Positions 1 to 8,585 of a DNA stretch of 64,000 nucleotides are shown here, piece by piece. The stretch comes from an uncultured Pelagibacteraceae bacterium (GTDB taxonomy: Bacteria; Pseudomonadota; Alphaproteobacteria; Pelagibacterales; Pelagibacteraceae), in the NCBI GenBank assembly GCA_902527215.1, contig CABZOF010000002.1, forward strand, positions 186,001 to 250,000, written 5' to 3'. Position 1 is the stretch's first letter. Each line of letters starts with the position of its first letter. The notes below the pieces were generated by a model that did no database searches, was not told the DNA's origin, and was given only the letters and a program-made list of their open reading frames with translations. The translations under genes and the position numbers were made by a program.

Positions 1-1
1 G

Positions 2-451
2 AAGTCTGGAATTGATGTACTGTCATTTGGAGCAACTAAAAATGGGTGCCTAGCAGCAGAAGCCATTATTTTTTTTAAACCAGAGTTAGTTGGAAATTTA
101 GCTTTTTTAATGAAAAGAGCAGGCCATTTACTATCAAAGATGCGTTTTGTATCAGCTCAATTAGATGCTTATATCTCAAATGAGGTTTGGTTAAAAAATG
201 CAAAGCATGCAAATGCAATGGGGAAAAAATTAAGCCAAGGTTTACTGAAACACAAAAATATTGAATTAGCTTACCCGACAGATGCAAATGAAGTTTTTGT
301 CAAAATACCAAAAAATATAATTGATCAATTTAATTCGCATGGTTACAAAATTAACGATGATGAGTGGGAAGATAAAGCTGTTCGATTAGTTGCTGCCTGG
401 AATACTCATCCAGATGATGTAGAATCGTTTTTAAATATAATTAAATCTTAA
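2..451 (+). CDS. ltaE: Low-specificity L-threonine aldolase, C-terminal part (5' end outside window)
   Basis: The reading frame is open from base 2 and gives 149 residues that match the C-terminal half of PLP-dependent threonine aldolases, which cleave L-threonine to glycine and acetaldehyde in the cytosol. The motif ATKNG just inside the window (Lys codon at 38-40) is the family's PLP-binding lysine region, followed by a conserved AEA stretch and the C-terminal small domain. An ATG at 110 is internal and should not be taken as the start. The gene runs convergently into the next small gene with one base between the stop codons. The family call is firm; substrate specificity cannot be told from this part. 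Confidence 0.88.
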   Translation, partial: KSGIDVLSFGATKNGCLAAEAIIFFKPELVGNLAFLMKRAGHLLSKMRFVSAQLDAYISNEVWLKNAKHANAMGKKLSQGLLKHKNIELAYPTDANEVFVKIPKNIIDQFNSHGYKINDDEWEDKAVRLVAAWNTHPDDVESFLNIIKS

Positions 452-452
452 T

Positions 453-680
453 TTAGCAAGGATTTTCTTTAAGGAAATTTATATAATTTACTATTGTATC
501 AAATTTTTCATCCTCAATATCTTTATAACTTGCATTAAATTTATTCTTTACGCAAATTGCAACATGTGCATAAGGATTTCTACCTTTAGGATGATTAGGA
601 TGATCTGGAAGTTGTCCTTCCAAATAATCGCCAGCTTCCTGAATAATTTTCCAGAGTTTCTCTGAGTTTTCTGGCGTCAT
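453..680 (-). CDS. Conserved hypothetical small protein, 75 aa
   Basis: A 75-residue soluble, hydrophilic protein with no signal peptide or membrane segment. It has an N-terminal amphipathic stretch (LWKIIQEAGDYLEGQL), a proline/histidine-rich turn (PDHPNHPKGRNPYAH, about residues 25-39) and a C-terminal helix. I do not recognise the family. It is probably real because it fills the whole space next to ltaE in a genome with almost no spare DNA and its composition is protein-like. It reads in the same direction as the 40-residue membrane ORF upstream. No function is assigned. Confidence 0.6.
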   Translation of the reverse strand: MTPENSEKLWKIIQEAGDYLEGQLPDHPNHPKGRNPYAHVAICVKNKFNASYKDIEDEKFDTIVNYINFLKENPC

Positions 681-739
681 AACTACTAAAACTTTGTTTT
701 ATCTCGAAAGTCTCTAGCCTGGAAACTAGTTTTTTTCAT

Positions 740-862
740 TTAAAATCCACCTCTCCAATTATTTTTAGATTTGAAATCTTTCTCTTCTTGTTTTGAGGTA
801 GGTCTAAATAAATAAAAACCTACTACAAAAATAACGAATATAACTAAAATAATTTCAATCAT
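740..862 (-). CDS. Small single-span membrane protein, 40 aa
   Basis: An ATG at 860-862 opens a 40-codon ORF ending with TAA at 740-742. The product begins MIEIILVIFVIFVVGFYLF, a clear transmembrane helix starting right at the N-terminus, followed by a charged tail rich in Lys/Glu/Asn that ends WRGGF. This pattern is typical of short inner-membrane proteins that gene callers miss. No strong Shine-Dalgarno sequence is visible upstream. It fills part of the gap between the 75-aa gene and the acyltransferase gene. Function unknown; coding status is inferred from composition and length only. Confidence 0.45.
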   Translation of the reverse strand: MIEIILVIFVIFVVGFYLFRPTSKQEEKDFKSKNNWRGGF

Positions 863-905
863 GAAAATAGAAATTTATTGTAGAAAAAAGTTTTTTCATG
901 TTCTC

Positions 906-1382
906 TTAAATCAAATTTTCTTCATTTAATTTATTAATCTTTGAAATTAATTTTGTACTTATATGAATTTCTTCTCTCTGAGGATTACCATAAACAATTG
1001 TATTCGGATTAGTTGATTTCGTGATTACAGAACCTGCTCTAACAAATGTATTTTTTCTTAAAATAACACCAGGCATAATTATTGATTTTGGCCCAACAAA
1101 TACACCTTCTTCTAATACAACTTTTTTTTTATATTTATTTATTGCATGATTTTTGATGCCTTTTGATGGGTCAAAATGGCAAAAAATAGTAACCCCAGAA
1201 CTTATGCATACATTATCTCTAATAGTAATATTTTCAGGAAAGTTATTGTCTAAATAACATTTGTTACCAATCCATACTTTAGAAAAATTAAAATTGACAC
1301 CTGAAAGTTTATAAAAAAAACAATTTATCTTTGGCGGCAAATAATTACCAACTAAACAAAAAAATTTCTTTAAAAAATACAT
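906..1382 (-). CDS. Hexapeptide-repeat acyltransferase (LbH/maa-like)
   Basis: A 158-residue protein with the imperfect hexapeptide repeats of left-handed beta-helix acyltransferases, for example the stretches around NITIRDNVCISSGVTIF and VFVGPKSIIMPGVIL, and a C-terminal NPNTIVYGNP motif that is typical of sugar O-acetyltransferases. A histidine in the FCHFDPS segment (about residue 68) sits where these enzymes often place a substrate or catalytic His. It probably transfers an acetyl or other acyl group from an acyl-CoA to a sugar or lipid hydroxyl or amine. It is the last gene of the 906-6304 minus-strand cluster, separated from the methyltransferase by 159 bases. The exact acceptor is unknown. 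Confidence 0.75.
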   Translation of the reverse strand: MYFLKKFFCLVGNYLPPKINCFFYKLSGVNFNFSKVWIGNKCYLDNNFPENITIRDNVCISSGVTIFCHFDPSKGIKNHAINKYKKKVVLEEGVFVGPKSIIMPGVILRKNTFVRAGSVITKSTNPNTIVYGNPQREEIHISTKLISKINKLNEENLI

Positions 1383-1541
1383 TTTATTTACTATTAATGG
1401 CTTATTGACCTTATTATAATTAATAATTAATAAAAATCACTAATATTACATAGTGTTTAAAATTAAATATTCTATCTTAATATTTGAGATATATTATTTT
1501 AATAAGAAATTAAATAAATTAGTTATAAATATATTTTTTAT
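1383..1541. other. Gene-free A+T-rich spacer
   Basis: This 159-base gap between the acyltransferase and methyltransferase genes is among the largest in the window without any plausible ORF. It is almost pure A+T with short interrupted palindromes (for example around ATTATAATTAATAATTAAT near 1417-1435). I see no tRNA, no G+C-rich terminator stem and no clear promoter. It may carry the promoter of the acyltransferase gene. Confidence 0.5.
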
Positions 1542-2288
1542 CTAAACAGTTTTCTTCCATGATGCAGAAAAGAAAAGTTTTGGTATAAAGGGCAATTTAG
1601 AAAAAAATCTCTCAATGAAGAAAGATATTGGTGCAAGATATTTCTTATATTTTGTGGGAATTCGCAAGGCTAATGATTGACCAATAACAATATACGCAAC
1701 ATTTCCTCCAAAATTTAATGATTTCTCCTCAAATCCCACTGAAAGGAAAGGTTTTAATGTATTTTTGTAACTAATTGCCTCTTCATCTTCTGTAAATTTA
1801 TTATCTAATTTATACCAAAATTTACGGAGCAAATTAACCCATGTATCTTTATTTGGTTCCATAAAATAAAAAAAACCACCAGGTTTCAAAATGCGATGAA
1901 TTTCTAAAATTGTCTCATTTAATAATGGAAGAACATGATGTAACCCACCACAAATATAAATTGCATCAAAAGTATTATCTGAAAAATTTGTTTTGTGAAT
2001 GCTATTTAAAAAACAGGGCTTCGACCATCTCTTATTATATTCCTCAACATTTTTTTCTGAAATATCTATACCTACAACATCAGCACCTTGATTTATAAGA
2101 TAACCAGTTTCAACTCCAGAGGCACACATTGCGTCTAATATATACAATCCTTTTAGATCTTCTTTAAATAATGGGGCTCGGATAAACTCATTTCTGTACA
2201 TCTGTGTATATTTATCATTGTAGTGTTTGCTATGTAAAATGGCTTGAGAATCATATTTTTTTTTTTGATCAATTATAGATTTATGCAT
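1542..2288 (-). CDS. SAM-dependent class I methyltransferase
   Basis: A 248-residue protein with the Rossmann-like methyltransferase fold of the Methyltransf_11 type. Motif I appears as LDAMCASGVETGYL (about residues 50-63; the usual LDxGCGxG is altered, with Ala and Ser in place of two glycines), an acidic ribose-binding residue in VVGIDIS, and the post-I motif NTFDAIYICGGLHHV followed by LKPGGFFYF. It would methylate a small molecule, sugar or lipid using S-adenosylmethionine. It lies in the accessory cluster beside an acyltransferase and a small membrane protein. The acceptor is unknown. Confidence 0.82.
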   Translation of the reverse strand: MHKSIIDQKKKYDSQAILHSKHYNDKYTQMYRNEFIRAPLFKEDLKGLYILDAMCASGVETGYLINQGADVVGIDISEKNVEEYNKRWSKPCFLNSIHKTNFSDNTFDAIYICGGLHHVLPLLNETILEIHRILKPGGFFYFMEPNKDTWVNLLRKFWYKLDNKFTEDEEAISYKNTLKPFLSVGFEEKSLNFGGNVAYIVIGQSLALRIPTKYKKYLAPISFFIERFFSKLPFIPKLFFSASWKKTV

Positions 2289-2361
2289 AAGTAATTTTAA
2301 AGGAATATAGTAATTAAATTAAATAGTAAATAATTTTTATTATCTTAAATAGTACTTATTT

Positions 2362-2727
2362 TTAATTTTTAAAATGATTTAAAATTTCTAAATAAAAAAA
2401 TTTGAAAACAAAGCTAATAGAAATTGTTATTAGCCATGAAATATTTTTTTCAGTTATTATTGAAAAAATATAATTAAAAATATGATATTCAACTATCCGA
2501 GAAATTGTAATTAAAATAAAAAAAAAAATGAAGAATCTATAAGTATTCCCTACAAGATAAATATCTTTTAGTCTTAAAAAATTAAATATAAATAATAAAA
2601 CTAAAACTAACTTTAAAGAAAGGTCAAGAGACAGAAATTGACTGAAAATATTTAATAAAATAAATGATAGAGTAAATGATAGAATTGAAAGATTTAAATA
2701 ACTTTTGAAATTTCTTAAAAAGTTCAC
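2362..2727 (-). CDS. Small multi-span membrane protein, possibly GtrA-like
   Basis: A 121-residue protein made of about four hydrophobic helices (roughly residues 10-33, 38-52, 62-84 and 93-115) with short basic loops. Size and topology resemble GtrA-family proteins, proposed flippases for undecaprenyl-linked sugars, and the position inside a presumed sugar or lipid tailoring cluster fits that idea. The sequence similarity I can see is weak, so this may equally be an unrelated membrane protein. It lies in the same orientation as the DegT-like gene, 22 bases downstream of it. Confidence 0.5.
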   Translation of the reverse strand: MNFLRNFKSYLNLSILSFTLSFILLNIFSQFLSLDLSLKLVLVLLFIFNFLRLKDIYLVGNTYRFFIFFFILITISRIVEYHIFNYIFSIITEKNISWLITISISFVFKFFYLEILNHFKN

Positions 2728-2749
2728 TTTATTTATAAATTTAATCTTA

Positions 2750-3982
2750 TTAATATTTATTTATAGTATCTATTACTTTATAAATATAATTTTTATTTAT
2801 TCCAGCATAGGTTGGAAGTGTAACTAGTTTAGAGACTGATTCTTGGATTTTTTTTGTCACATTTGAATATTCACTTAAAAAAGATAATTCGTTAACAGAT
2901 CTGTAAAATTGTGGGTTTAGGTCAATTTTATTATCTAACATGTAATTTATAAAATTATCTTTATTTTCAACTATGATTGGAAAATTTAAATAAGCATTTT
3001 CATTTAATAAGTTTAGTTCATTATGAAAAAATATGATTTTTTTATTTCTTATATTTTTAGAGTATGTTTTATAATTTTCTTCTCTAAGTGTTCTTTGATC
3101 TTGGAGATTTTTGAATTGAAATATGACATCGTTTATTTGTGTTTGAGATAACTTAAATTCATAATTTTTTGGAAAGATTTTTTTTTTATGTGGATTTGGA
3201 TCGTTAATAAAAAATTTTTTAATAGTTTTGATGTTTTTTTTGTATGAATATCGAATAACTGGAAAAATAAAATTAAAAATGAATGACGAAGTCATTAATC
3301 TTAAAATAAAAGACTTGATGATCAATTTATAAAGATTGTAAATTTTTACTTCTTTCCAATTTTTTTCTTTTTCAATTACAAAGTCATAAAATTCCTTATC
3401 TTTTGAAAAAACCATTCCACCAGACAAGACATTTATAAATTTATATAATCCAAAGCTAAAAATTGAGTAGTCACCAAATTTTCCTACATAGTCATTGTTA
3501 AATTTACTAGCAATAGAAATTGCACAATCTTCAATAAGGACTATATTATTTTTTTTACAAATATTAGATATTTCTCTTAACTCAGAATTATTAACATTAT
3601 AGTGTGTTAACAAAACAGCACCAACTTTGTTATCAAAATTATTTAATTTTTCTTTTAATTGAATGAGATCAATTTGTGAACTATTTTTGTAATGATCAAC
3701 AAAAACTGGCTCAAAACCTGAAAGTAAAACCATATTGACCATATCAAAAACTGTAAATGAGGACAATATTATTTTTTTTTTATTTTTATTTTTTTTTATC
3801 AAAAAATTTAAAATGTGAAATAATCCAATTCTAGCTTTAAATACAAAATTAATATTATATTCTTTACTCAATCCAAAAAATTCTTTTATAAATTTTACTG
3901 AGTCGTATTTTTTTTTAAAAAATAAACTTTTTATTTGTCTAAAGAAACTATAACCATAAATTTTTTGTCTGGGATAAATCAT
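2750..3982 (-). CDS. DegT/DnrJ/EryC1/StrS-family PLP-dependent enzyme
   Basis: A 410-residue protein with the layout of the DegT/StrS sugar aminotransferase family. IEDCA at about residues 150-154 holds the Asp that contacts the PLP pyridine nitrogen, and FSFGLYK puts the probable Schiff-base lysine at about residue 181, followed by a GG pair at 188-189. This departs from the common SFHxxK....GEGG pattern but keeps the key Asp and Lys, so it should be catalytic. Family members transfer an amino group to keto-sugars or, less often, dehydrate them. The ATG (3980-3982) overlaps the TAA of the upstream oxidoreductase (3982-3984), so the two are probably translationally coupled. The substrate is unknown. 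Confidence 0.78.
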   Translation of the reverse strand: MIYPRQKIYGYSFFRQIKSLFFKKKYDSVKFIKEFFGLSKEYNINFVFKARIGLFHILNFLIKKNKNKKKIILSSFTVFDMVNMVLLSGFEPVFVDHYKNSSQIDLIQLKEKLNNFDNKVGAVLLTHYNVNNSELREISNICKKNNIVLIEDCAISIASKFNNDYVGKFGDYSIFSFGLYKFINVLSGGMVFSKDKEFYDFVIEKEKNWKEVKIYNLYKLIIKSFILRLMTSSFIFNFIFPVIRYSYKKNIKTIKKFFINDPNPHKKKIFPKNYEFKLSQTQINDVIFQFKNLQDQRTLREENYKTYSKNIRNKKIIFFHNELNLLNENAYLNFPIIVENKDNFINYMLDNKIDLNPQFYRSVNELSFLSEYSNVTKKIQESVSKLVTLPTYAGINKNYIYKVIDTINKY

Positions 3983-5385
3983 TATAAATATAAGTCGGTA
4001 TTTCTCAATGCATTTGCCATAATTGTAAAAGTTGGTGACTCAGAAGGTAAAGTCTCCCAGAATAAACTGTCACTAAAAAATATCTTCTTTTTATAATGAT
4101 TTTCAGTTTGTCTTAAAATATTTTCTTTAATGAAACTACTATCACCAGCATAATGTGAGCTTGTTTTTGAATCTATAAAAAATTTAATAGGCAGATAGTT
4201 ATCATTTTTAAAATTTCTTTTAAAAATTTCATAAAGTTTTAGTTTTGCATTTTTTATTCTGTCATTTCTTTGATAATTATTTTTATCTTTATGAAACTCT
4301 TTAATTTGACTGTATTCATCGTTTAAATAGCATCTCACCCAAAGCAATCTATTTACTGAAATATTTTTTATAAAATCTAACCTACTCCATAAAAATTCTG
4401 GAAAAATTGATTTATTTATATGGTCCGTAGGAGGATATATTTGTGCATGACCTAAGGTTTTATTCTTATCTCTAACACAAAAAATATAATTCGTTAGACC
4501 GAAATCAACCATGTTGTTATTTAAATTTCCTTTATAAAAAATGGGGAATGTAAATGAGGTACTATCTTTTACCCTTATTGTACTTTTATTATTTTCCGAA
4601 CTCTCAATTAAAATTTTTTGATCATAATATGGACCTGCATTTAAAAAGATTTTATCAAAAATTTGTGTATTATAATCTGAAATTATTGTATTTTTGTCAA
4701 AATTTATCTTCTTTACCTTCTCATTTATAAAAATTATGTTTTTATCTAACTCTAAATTTGCTGTATTAAAAAATTTATGTTTTAAACATCCAATAAAACA
4801 ATTACAATTTCTGTGTAATTTATTTTCTGACATAGCTAAAATTGTATCTTTTTCAAAAATTTCTTGAGAATTTCTATTTATACTTTCACTGATTTCCTCA
4901 ACATAACTATTACATCTTATATATTCTTGAGTTAAATAAATATTTTTGATCGAATTTTTATTAATCACTTGAGATATTGGAATATTATTTGATATTTTTT
5001 TATAATAGACGTCTAAGTCATCAATATTCAAACATGAATTCAGAGTTTCTTTGTCAAATTTCTGTAAAACACCACCCCAAAAATTTAATAAGCCACCTCC
5101 AATTTGATTGTCATAAATTTGAATATTTTTTAATGAAATTGAATTTAATTCATTTCCAAAATATGTCTTAGAATTTGCTGTACCATAACCTAATTTATTT
5201 TTTAATAACTTATAGTTTTCTTTTAAATTTTTATTATTCCATTCATCGACTTGAATTTGTTTTTTTGGAGGTGTTTGATTATAAATATAGATGTTTTTAA
5301 AACCTTTTTCTTTTAGTCCTATATATGTTCCAAACCCTGACGCTCCAAAACCAATTATAGCTATTTTATCCTTTATATCTCTCAT
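3982..5385 (-). CDS. GMC-like FAD-dependent oxidoreductase
   Basis: A 467-residue protein that starts with a dinucleotide-binding motif (IAIIGFGASGFG, about residues 8-19). It has a mid-N-terminal GGGLLNFWGG segment, a cysteine-rich CNCFIGC segment near residue 200, and a C-terminal SPTFTIMANALR segment. These match GMC-type oxidoreductases, where a PTxTIxAxAxR motif lies near the FAD. HYAGDSSF near residue 415 corresponds to the family's conserved His/Gly region. Such enzymes oxidise alcohols of sugars, sterols or long-chain lipids. Its stop overlaps the start of the DegT-like gene by one base, so the two products probably act in sequence, for example alcohol oxidation followed by amination; this is inference. 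Confidence 0.72.
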   Translation of the reverse strand: MRDIKDKIAIIGFGASGFGTYIGLKEKGFKNIYIYNQTPPKKQIQVDEWNNKNLKENYKLLKNKLGYGTANSKTYFGNELNSISLKNIQIYDNQIGGGLLNFWGGVLQKFDKETLNSCLNIDDLDVYYKKISNNIPISQVINKNSIKNIYLTQEYIRCNSYVEEISESINRNSQEIFEKDTILAMSENKLHRNCNCFIGCLKHKFFNTANLELDKNIIFINEKVKKINFDKNTIISDYNTQIFDKIFLNAGPYYDQKILIESSENNKSTIRVKDSTSFTFPIFYKGNLNNNMVDFGLTNYIFCVRDKNKTLGHAQIYPPTDHINKSIFPEFLWSRLDFIKNISVNRLLWVRCYLNDEYSQIKEFHKDKNNYQRNDRIKNAKLKLYEIFKRNFKNDNYLPIKFFIDSKTSSHYAGDSSFIKENILRQTENHYKKKIFFSDSLFWETLPSESPTFTIMANALRNTDLYL

Positions 5386-5413
5386 TCAAATAACCTTTAG
5401 CCATATTAGAATT

Positions 5414-6304
5414 TTATTCTCTTATAATTTTTATCAAACTATTTAATAATCTTTTTATAGTTACGGGAAAAAATAGTATTTCTAAAAAAATTATTTTTAA
5501 GACTGTATAAATAAAATAAAATTTGTATTTATTTATCTGTTTAATATCACTCGCCATCATACTTAAAGAGTATATTTTATCATCTACTTTCTCAAAGTTT
5601 TTTACTGCATAATAATAATTTTGTCTTGATAACATTTTTTTAAGTGTTGCTGTGCTATAATCAACTTTTGAACTTTCATATTCGTCATCATAATTAGGCT
5701 TTCTTTTCGCATCTACAGGAAAAAAAGGAAAAAAAAGTGATATTTTTGTTTTATTAGATATACCAGGCATTCTACCATGCCATGTTCTATTATTAAAATA
5801 GTAATAGTTACCAGGATTACCTATAGCTGATTTCAAAAAAAGTTTTGAAATTTTTATTAATTTCAAACTATTCCAAGACACTTTTTCTGCTAAATGTTTT
5901 TTTGACGGGATTAGTTGTGTTCCAGGAAAAAATACAGTTGATCCATCCATTTGCTCATTAATAAGTACCATCAGACTTATTTGACCTATTGAGTCTTGAT
6001 GTAACATAAGTCCTTTATCATCTGGCTTGTTGTATCTTACGACAATTTTTCGTAATAAATAATTTTTGCCTAAAAATTCTAATAAAGTATTTTGTATCTC
6101 TGAATTATTTAAAATTTTTTCTAAAAGTTCATCTATTCTTTTATCAATTCCAATAATATTTTGAGTTAGTTCTCCTTTTCTAAGATATTTGTTTTTACTT
6201 TTTAAAAGTAAACTTTCTAATTCTTTTATTTCTTCATTAGAAAGAAGTTTAGATCTACCTTTAACAATTCCCTTTTTAACAAGATTTTTTACAATTGGAT
6301 CCAT
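5414..6304 (-). CDS. Phytanoyl-CoA dioxygenase (PhyH)-like Fe(II)/2-oxoglutarate oxygenase
   Basis: A 296-residue protein with the double-stranded beta-helix metal triad visible as LHQDS (His102 and Asp104) and WHGRMPG (His176), spaced as in PhyH-superfamily oxygenases. GSTVFFPGTQ between them resembles the family's GxLxxxPGSH segment. It would hydroxylate a substrate with Fe(II), O2 and 2-oxoglutarate. The C-terminus (about residues 255-285) is hydrophobic and could anchor it to the membrane, hinting at a lipid-linked substrate. It is the most upstream gene of the 906-6304 cluster, 28 bases before the GMC-like gene. Confidence 0.72.
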   Translation of the reverse strand: MDPIVKNLVKKGIVKGRSKLLSNEEIKELESLLLKSKNKYLRKGELTQNIIGIDKRIDELLEKILNNSEIQNTLLEFLGKNYLLRKIVVRYNKPDDKGLMLHQDSIGQISLMVLINEQMDGSTVFFPGTQLIPSKKHLAEKVSWNSLKLIKISKLFLKSAIGNPGNYYYFNNRTWHGRMPGISNKTKISLFFPFFPVDAKRKPNYDDEYESSKVDYSTATLKKMLSRQNYYYAVKNFEKVDDKIYSLSMMASDIKQINKYKFYFIYTVLKIIFLEILFFPVTIKRLLNSLIKIIRE

Positions 6305-6460
6305 TTATTTTTGACTTAATAAAATTTAGTGATTTAAAATTATATTAAATTTTACATTAAACAATTAAAAAATAAATTTTAAATTTTCTTTAATAATTTC
6401 TTTTAGGTAAATATGGAGAATTTAATTATAGATCTTTGGTTTTCTAAATATATAGTTTTT

Positions 6461-7537
6461 TTAAATTTTTGGTAACCAAGAGGTATAGAATGGATTATCT
6501 TTACCAATTGGAAGTTTGATATTTGTATTTTGTCTTGATGATTGGTAAACAGCAGTTACAAATTCTAATGATTTTCTTGCATCCAACAATGTTACCTCAT
6601 CGCTTGGAGAACCATCTAATTTCTTTGCTACTTCATCAAACAATCCTGCGTACCAGGATTTAGGTTTTTCAACTTTTGATAATACTTTATCAATTTGACT
6701 TTGTGAAATAGGAGCTCGTGGTAAAAATATCCATTCATCATCAGCTGGATTGTAAGGCTTACCTGGTGATGCTCCTGACTCTACCGTTAGTCCATCAAAA
6801 CAGAATTTAAGTCTACTGGTATCATTCGCTGCACCAAGGGTGATAGAGCTAGTGACCAATGTTCCATCTTTCATTTCAATTGATAAAGATGCACAATCTT
6901 CAACTTCAATATCATTTACTCTTGTTGTTAATTTTGCAAATACATTTGAAACCGGTCCTAATATCATACTCACTAAGTCATGAATATGTATTGAGTGACT
7001 TAAAACTGCTCCTCCATGTTCACCGTCCCAAGTACCTCTCCAAGGTTTTGAATAATAATCTTTTCCTCTGTTCCAATGTGTCTCCAATGTAGCAATTAAA
7101 GGTTTTCCAACAAGACCTGACTTCATTAGTGCTTTAAATTTAGAAAATCCCAATCCATATCTATATTGAAAAACTGGAAAAATTATTTTACCAGTTTCTT
7201 TACTTATATTTTCTAACTCATCAATTTCTTTAAGACTCGAAACCAATGGTTTTTCACAAATTACATGTTTTCCAGATTTTAGAGATTTTTTGCATGCAGA
7301 AAAGTGTAAATGGGGTGGAAGACAAATATCAATTATATCTATATCCTTTACTTTTAATACATCATCAAAGTTTAAAGATATTTTAGTATCATTATTTGAT
7401 GCCAGTATTTTATCTATTGGTTCTCTTGTTAAGCCACACAATGTATGAACGCTAAATCTGTCTGATACTTTTTGAAAGTCTTCAAAATGTTTAGCTCCTA
7501 TATTAGTTCCTATTATTGCTACCTGATATTTTTTCAT
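6461..7537 (-). CDS. Gfo/Idh/MocA-family NAD(P)-dependent oxidoreductase
   Basis: A 358-residue protein with an N-terminal Rossmann motif (AIIGTNIGAKH, from about residue 8) and the family signature CEKPL (Glu95-Lys96-Pro97) whose lysine takes part in catalysis, followed by the alpha/beta substrate domain with a GGAVLSHSIHIHD segment. These enzymes oxidise or reduce sugar or cyclitol hydroxyls. Its ATG lies within the last codons of the upstream dehydrogenase gene (overlap 7534-7537), so the two paralogues form a coupled pair. The substrate is unknown; a role in uptake and breakdown of a cyclitol or sugar acid, or in the neighbouring tailoring cluster, is possible. Confidence 0.85.
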   Translation of the reverse strand: MKKYQVAIIGTNIGAKHFEDFQKVSDRFSVHTLCGLTREPIDKILASNNDTKISLNFDDVLKVKDIDIIDICLPPHLHFSACKKSLKSGKHVICEKPLVSSLKEIDELENISKETGKIIFPVFQYRYGLGFSKFKALMKSGLVGKPLIATLETHWNRGKDYYSKPWRGTWDGEHGGAVLSHSIHIHDLVSMILGPVSNVFAKLTTRVNDIEVEDCASLSIEMKDGTLVTSSITLGAANDTSRLKFCFDGLTVESGASPGKPYNPADDEWIFLPRAPISQSQIDKVLSKVEKPKSWYAGLFDEVAKKLDGSPSDEVTLLDARKSLEFVTAVYQSSRQNTNIKLPIGKDNPFYTSWLPKI

Positions 7538-8544
7538 TTTTTTTCTGCTAATCCTTGGGCTTTAATTGCTAGTTCCATTGATAAGTAAGTAAGTTCTTGT
7601 GAACAAGCAGTATCAGTTCTGTTCAAAACATCTTGAATTAAATTAGCAAAGTATGGGAGCTTTACATTTGAACAGTCAATTTGTTTAACCTCTTCATTAT
7701 TTGCTAAAAAAAGCTGATTTCCTTTTTCAGATTTTCCTAAGTCTATGTATTTTCTTATTTCAATAAAACCTTTATCACCAAGGATAAATAACCTTCCATC
7801 TCCCCAAGTAGTAAGTGCATCAGGAGTAAACCAATCTAAACGAACATATCCATGACCACCATTTCCGGTAAGATTAACTTCACCAAAATCTTGAAATCCA
7901 CCAAATTTTTTCTTAGTCGTATTTTCAACTAACGCATGGTTTACTTTAGCTTCATTTGAATTAGTAAATACTAAAAATTGGTGAATTTGATGTGAGCCAA
8001 TATCTGTTATTATTCCACCATAACTATCACGATCATAAAACCAATCTGGTCTCTCATAATTACCTTGCCTGTGTGGACCAGTGCCAATTGTTTGTTTTAT
8101 TTTTCCAATTTTACCTTCAGCGACCAGTTCTTCAGCTTTTGTAACAGCAGCTACATGAAATCTTTCTGAAAAATTAATTGACCAAATTTTTCCAGTGTCT
8201 TTAACTATTTGTTTTAGATTGTTAAGTTGCACAAGAGTTGTACATCCTGGCTTATCAACCATGACATCTTTCCCAGCTTTCATTGCAGCAATAGATAGAT
8301 TTGCTCTATCTTTAGGAATTGATGAAATTAAAATCATATCAATTGTATCATCATTCAAAATATCACTTTTATTATCTACTCTTTTAATTTGAGGATATTT
8401 TTTGCTAAATTCTTCTAAAGTTAACGGGGACCCTTGTGTCCAAAAATAATTACAACTACATCCCTCTTTAAGCATCTCATCAAGCATGTCGAAGATATGA
8501 CCATGATCAATACCCAATACTCCAAGATTTATAGTTTTAGTCAT
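7534..8544 (-). CDS. Gfo/Idh/MocA-family oxidoreductase (second copy)
   Basis: A 336-residue protein with the N-terminal dinucleotide-binding region LGVLGIDHGH and the family signature as VDKPG (Asp97-Lys98-Pro99), so the catalytic lysine is kept while the preceding Glu is Asp. A GGIITDIGSHQIHQ segment near residue 175 corresponds to the conserved His-containing loop. It is clearly diverged from its downstream neighbour, so the pair is not a recent tandem duplication. Overlapping stop and start codons suggest co-translation. It lies 41 bases after the MFS transporter gene on the same strand, so the transporter may supply the substrate. Confidence 0.83.
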   Translation of the reverse strand: MTKTINLGVLGIDHGHIFDMLDEMLKEGCSCNYFWTQGSPLTLEEFSKKYPQIKRVDNKSDILNDDTIDMILISSIPKDRANLSIAAMKAGKDVMVDKPGCTTLVQLNNLKQIVKDTGKIWSINFSERFHVAAVTKAEELVAEGKIGKIKQTIGTGPHRQGNYERPDWFYDRDSYGGIITDIGSHQIHQFLVFTNSNEAKVNHALVENTTKKKFGGFQDFGEVNLTGNGGHGYVRLDWFTPDALTTWGDGRLFILGDKGFIEIRKYIDLGKSEKGNQLFLANNEEVKQIDCSNVKLPYFANLIQDVLNRTDTACSQELTYLSMELAIKAQGLAEKK

Positions 8545-8585
8545 AAACTATTTTAGCAGAATAAAAGTTTTAAATAAGATTTTAA

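Noticed and set aside
75-287. 70-codon ORF opposite the threonine aldolase gene
   Set aside because: It is a shadow of the aldolase frame, which carries the conserved TKNG motif and matches the family over the whole length.
686-739. 17-codon ORF on the minus strand directly after the 40-residue membrane ORF
   Set aside because: Too short, no recognisable feature; the adjacent TAA-ATG is suggestive but not enough.
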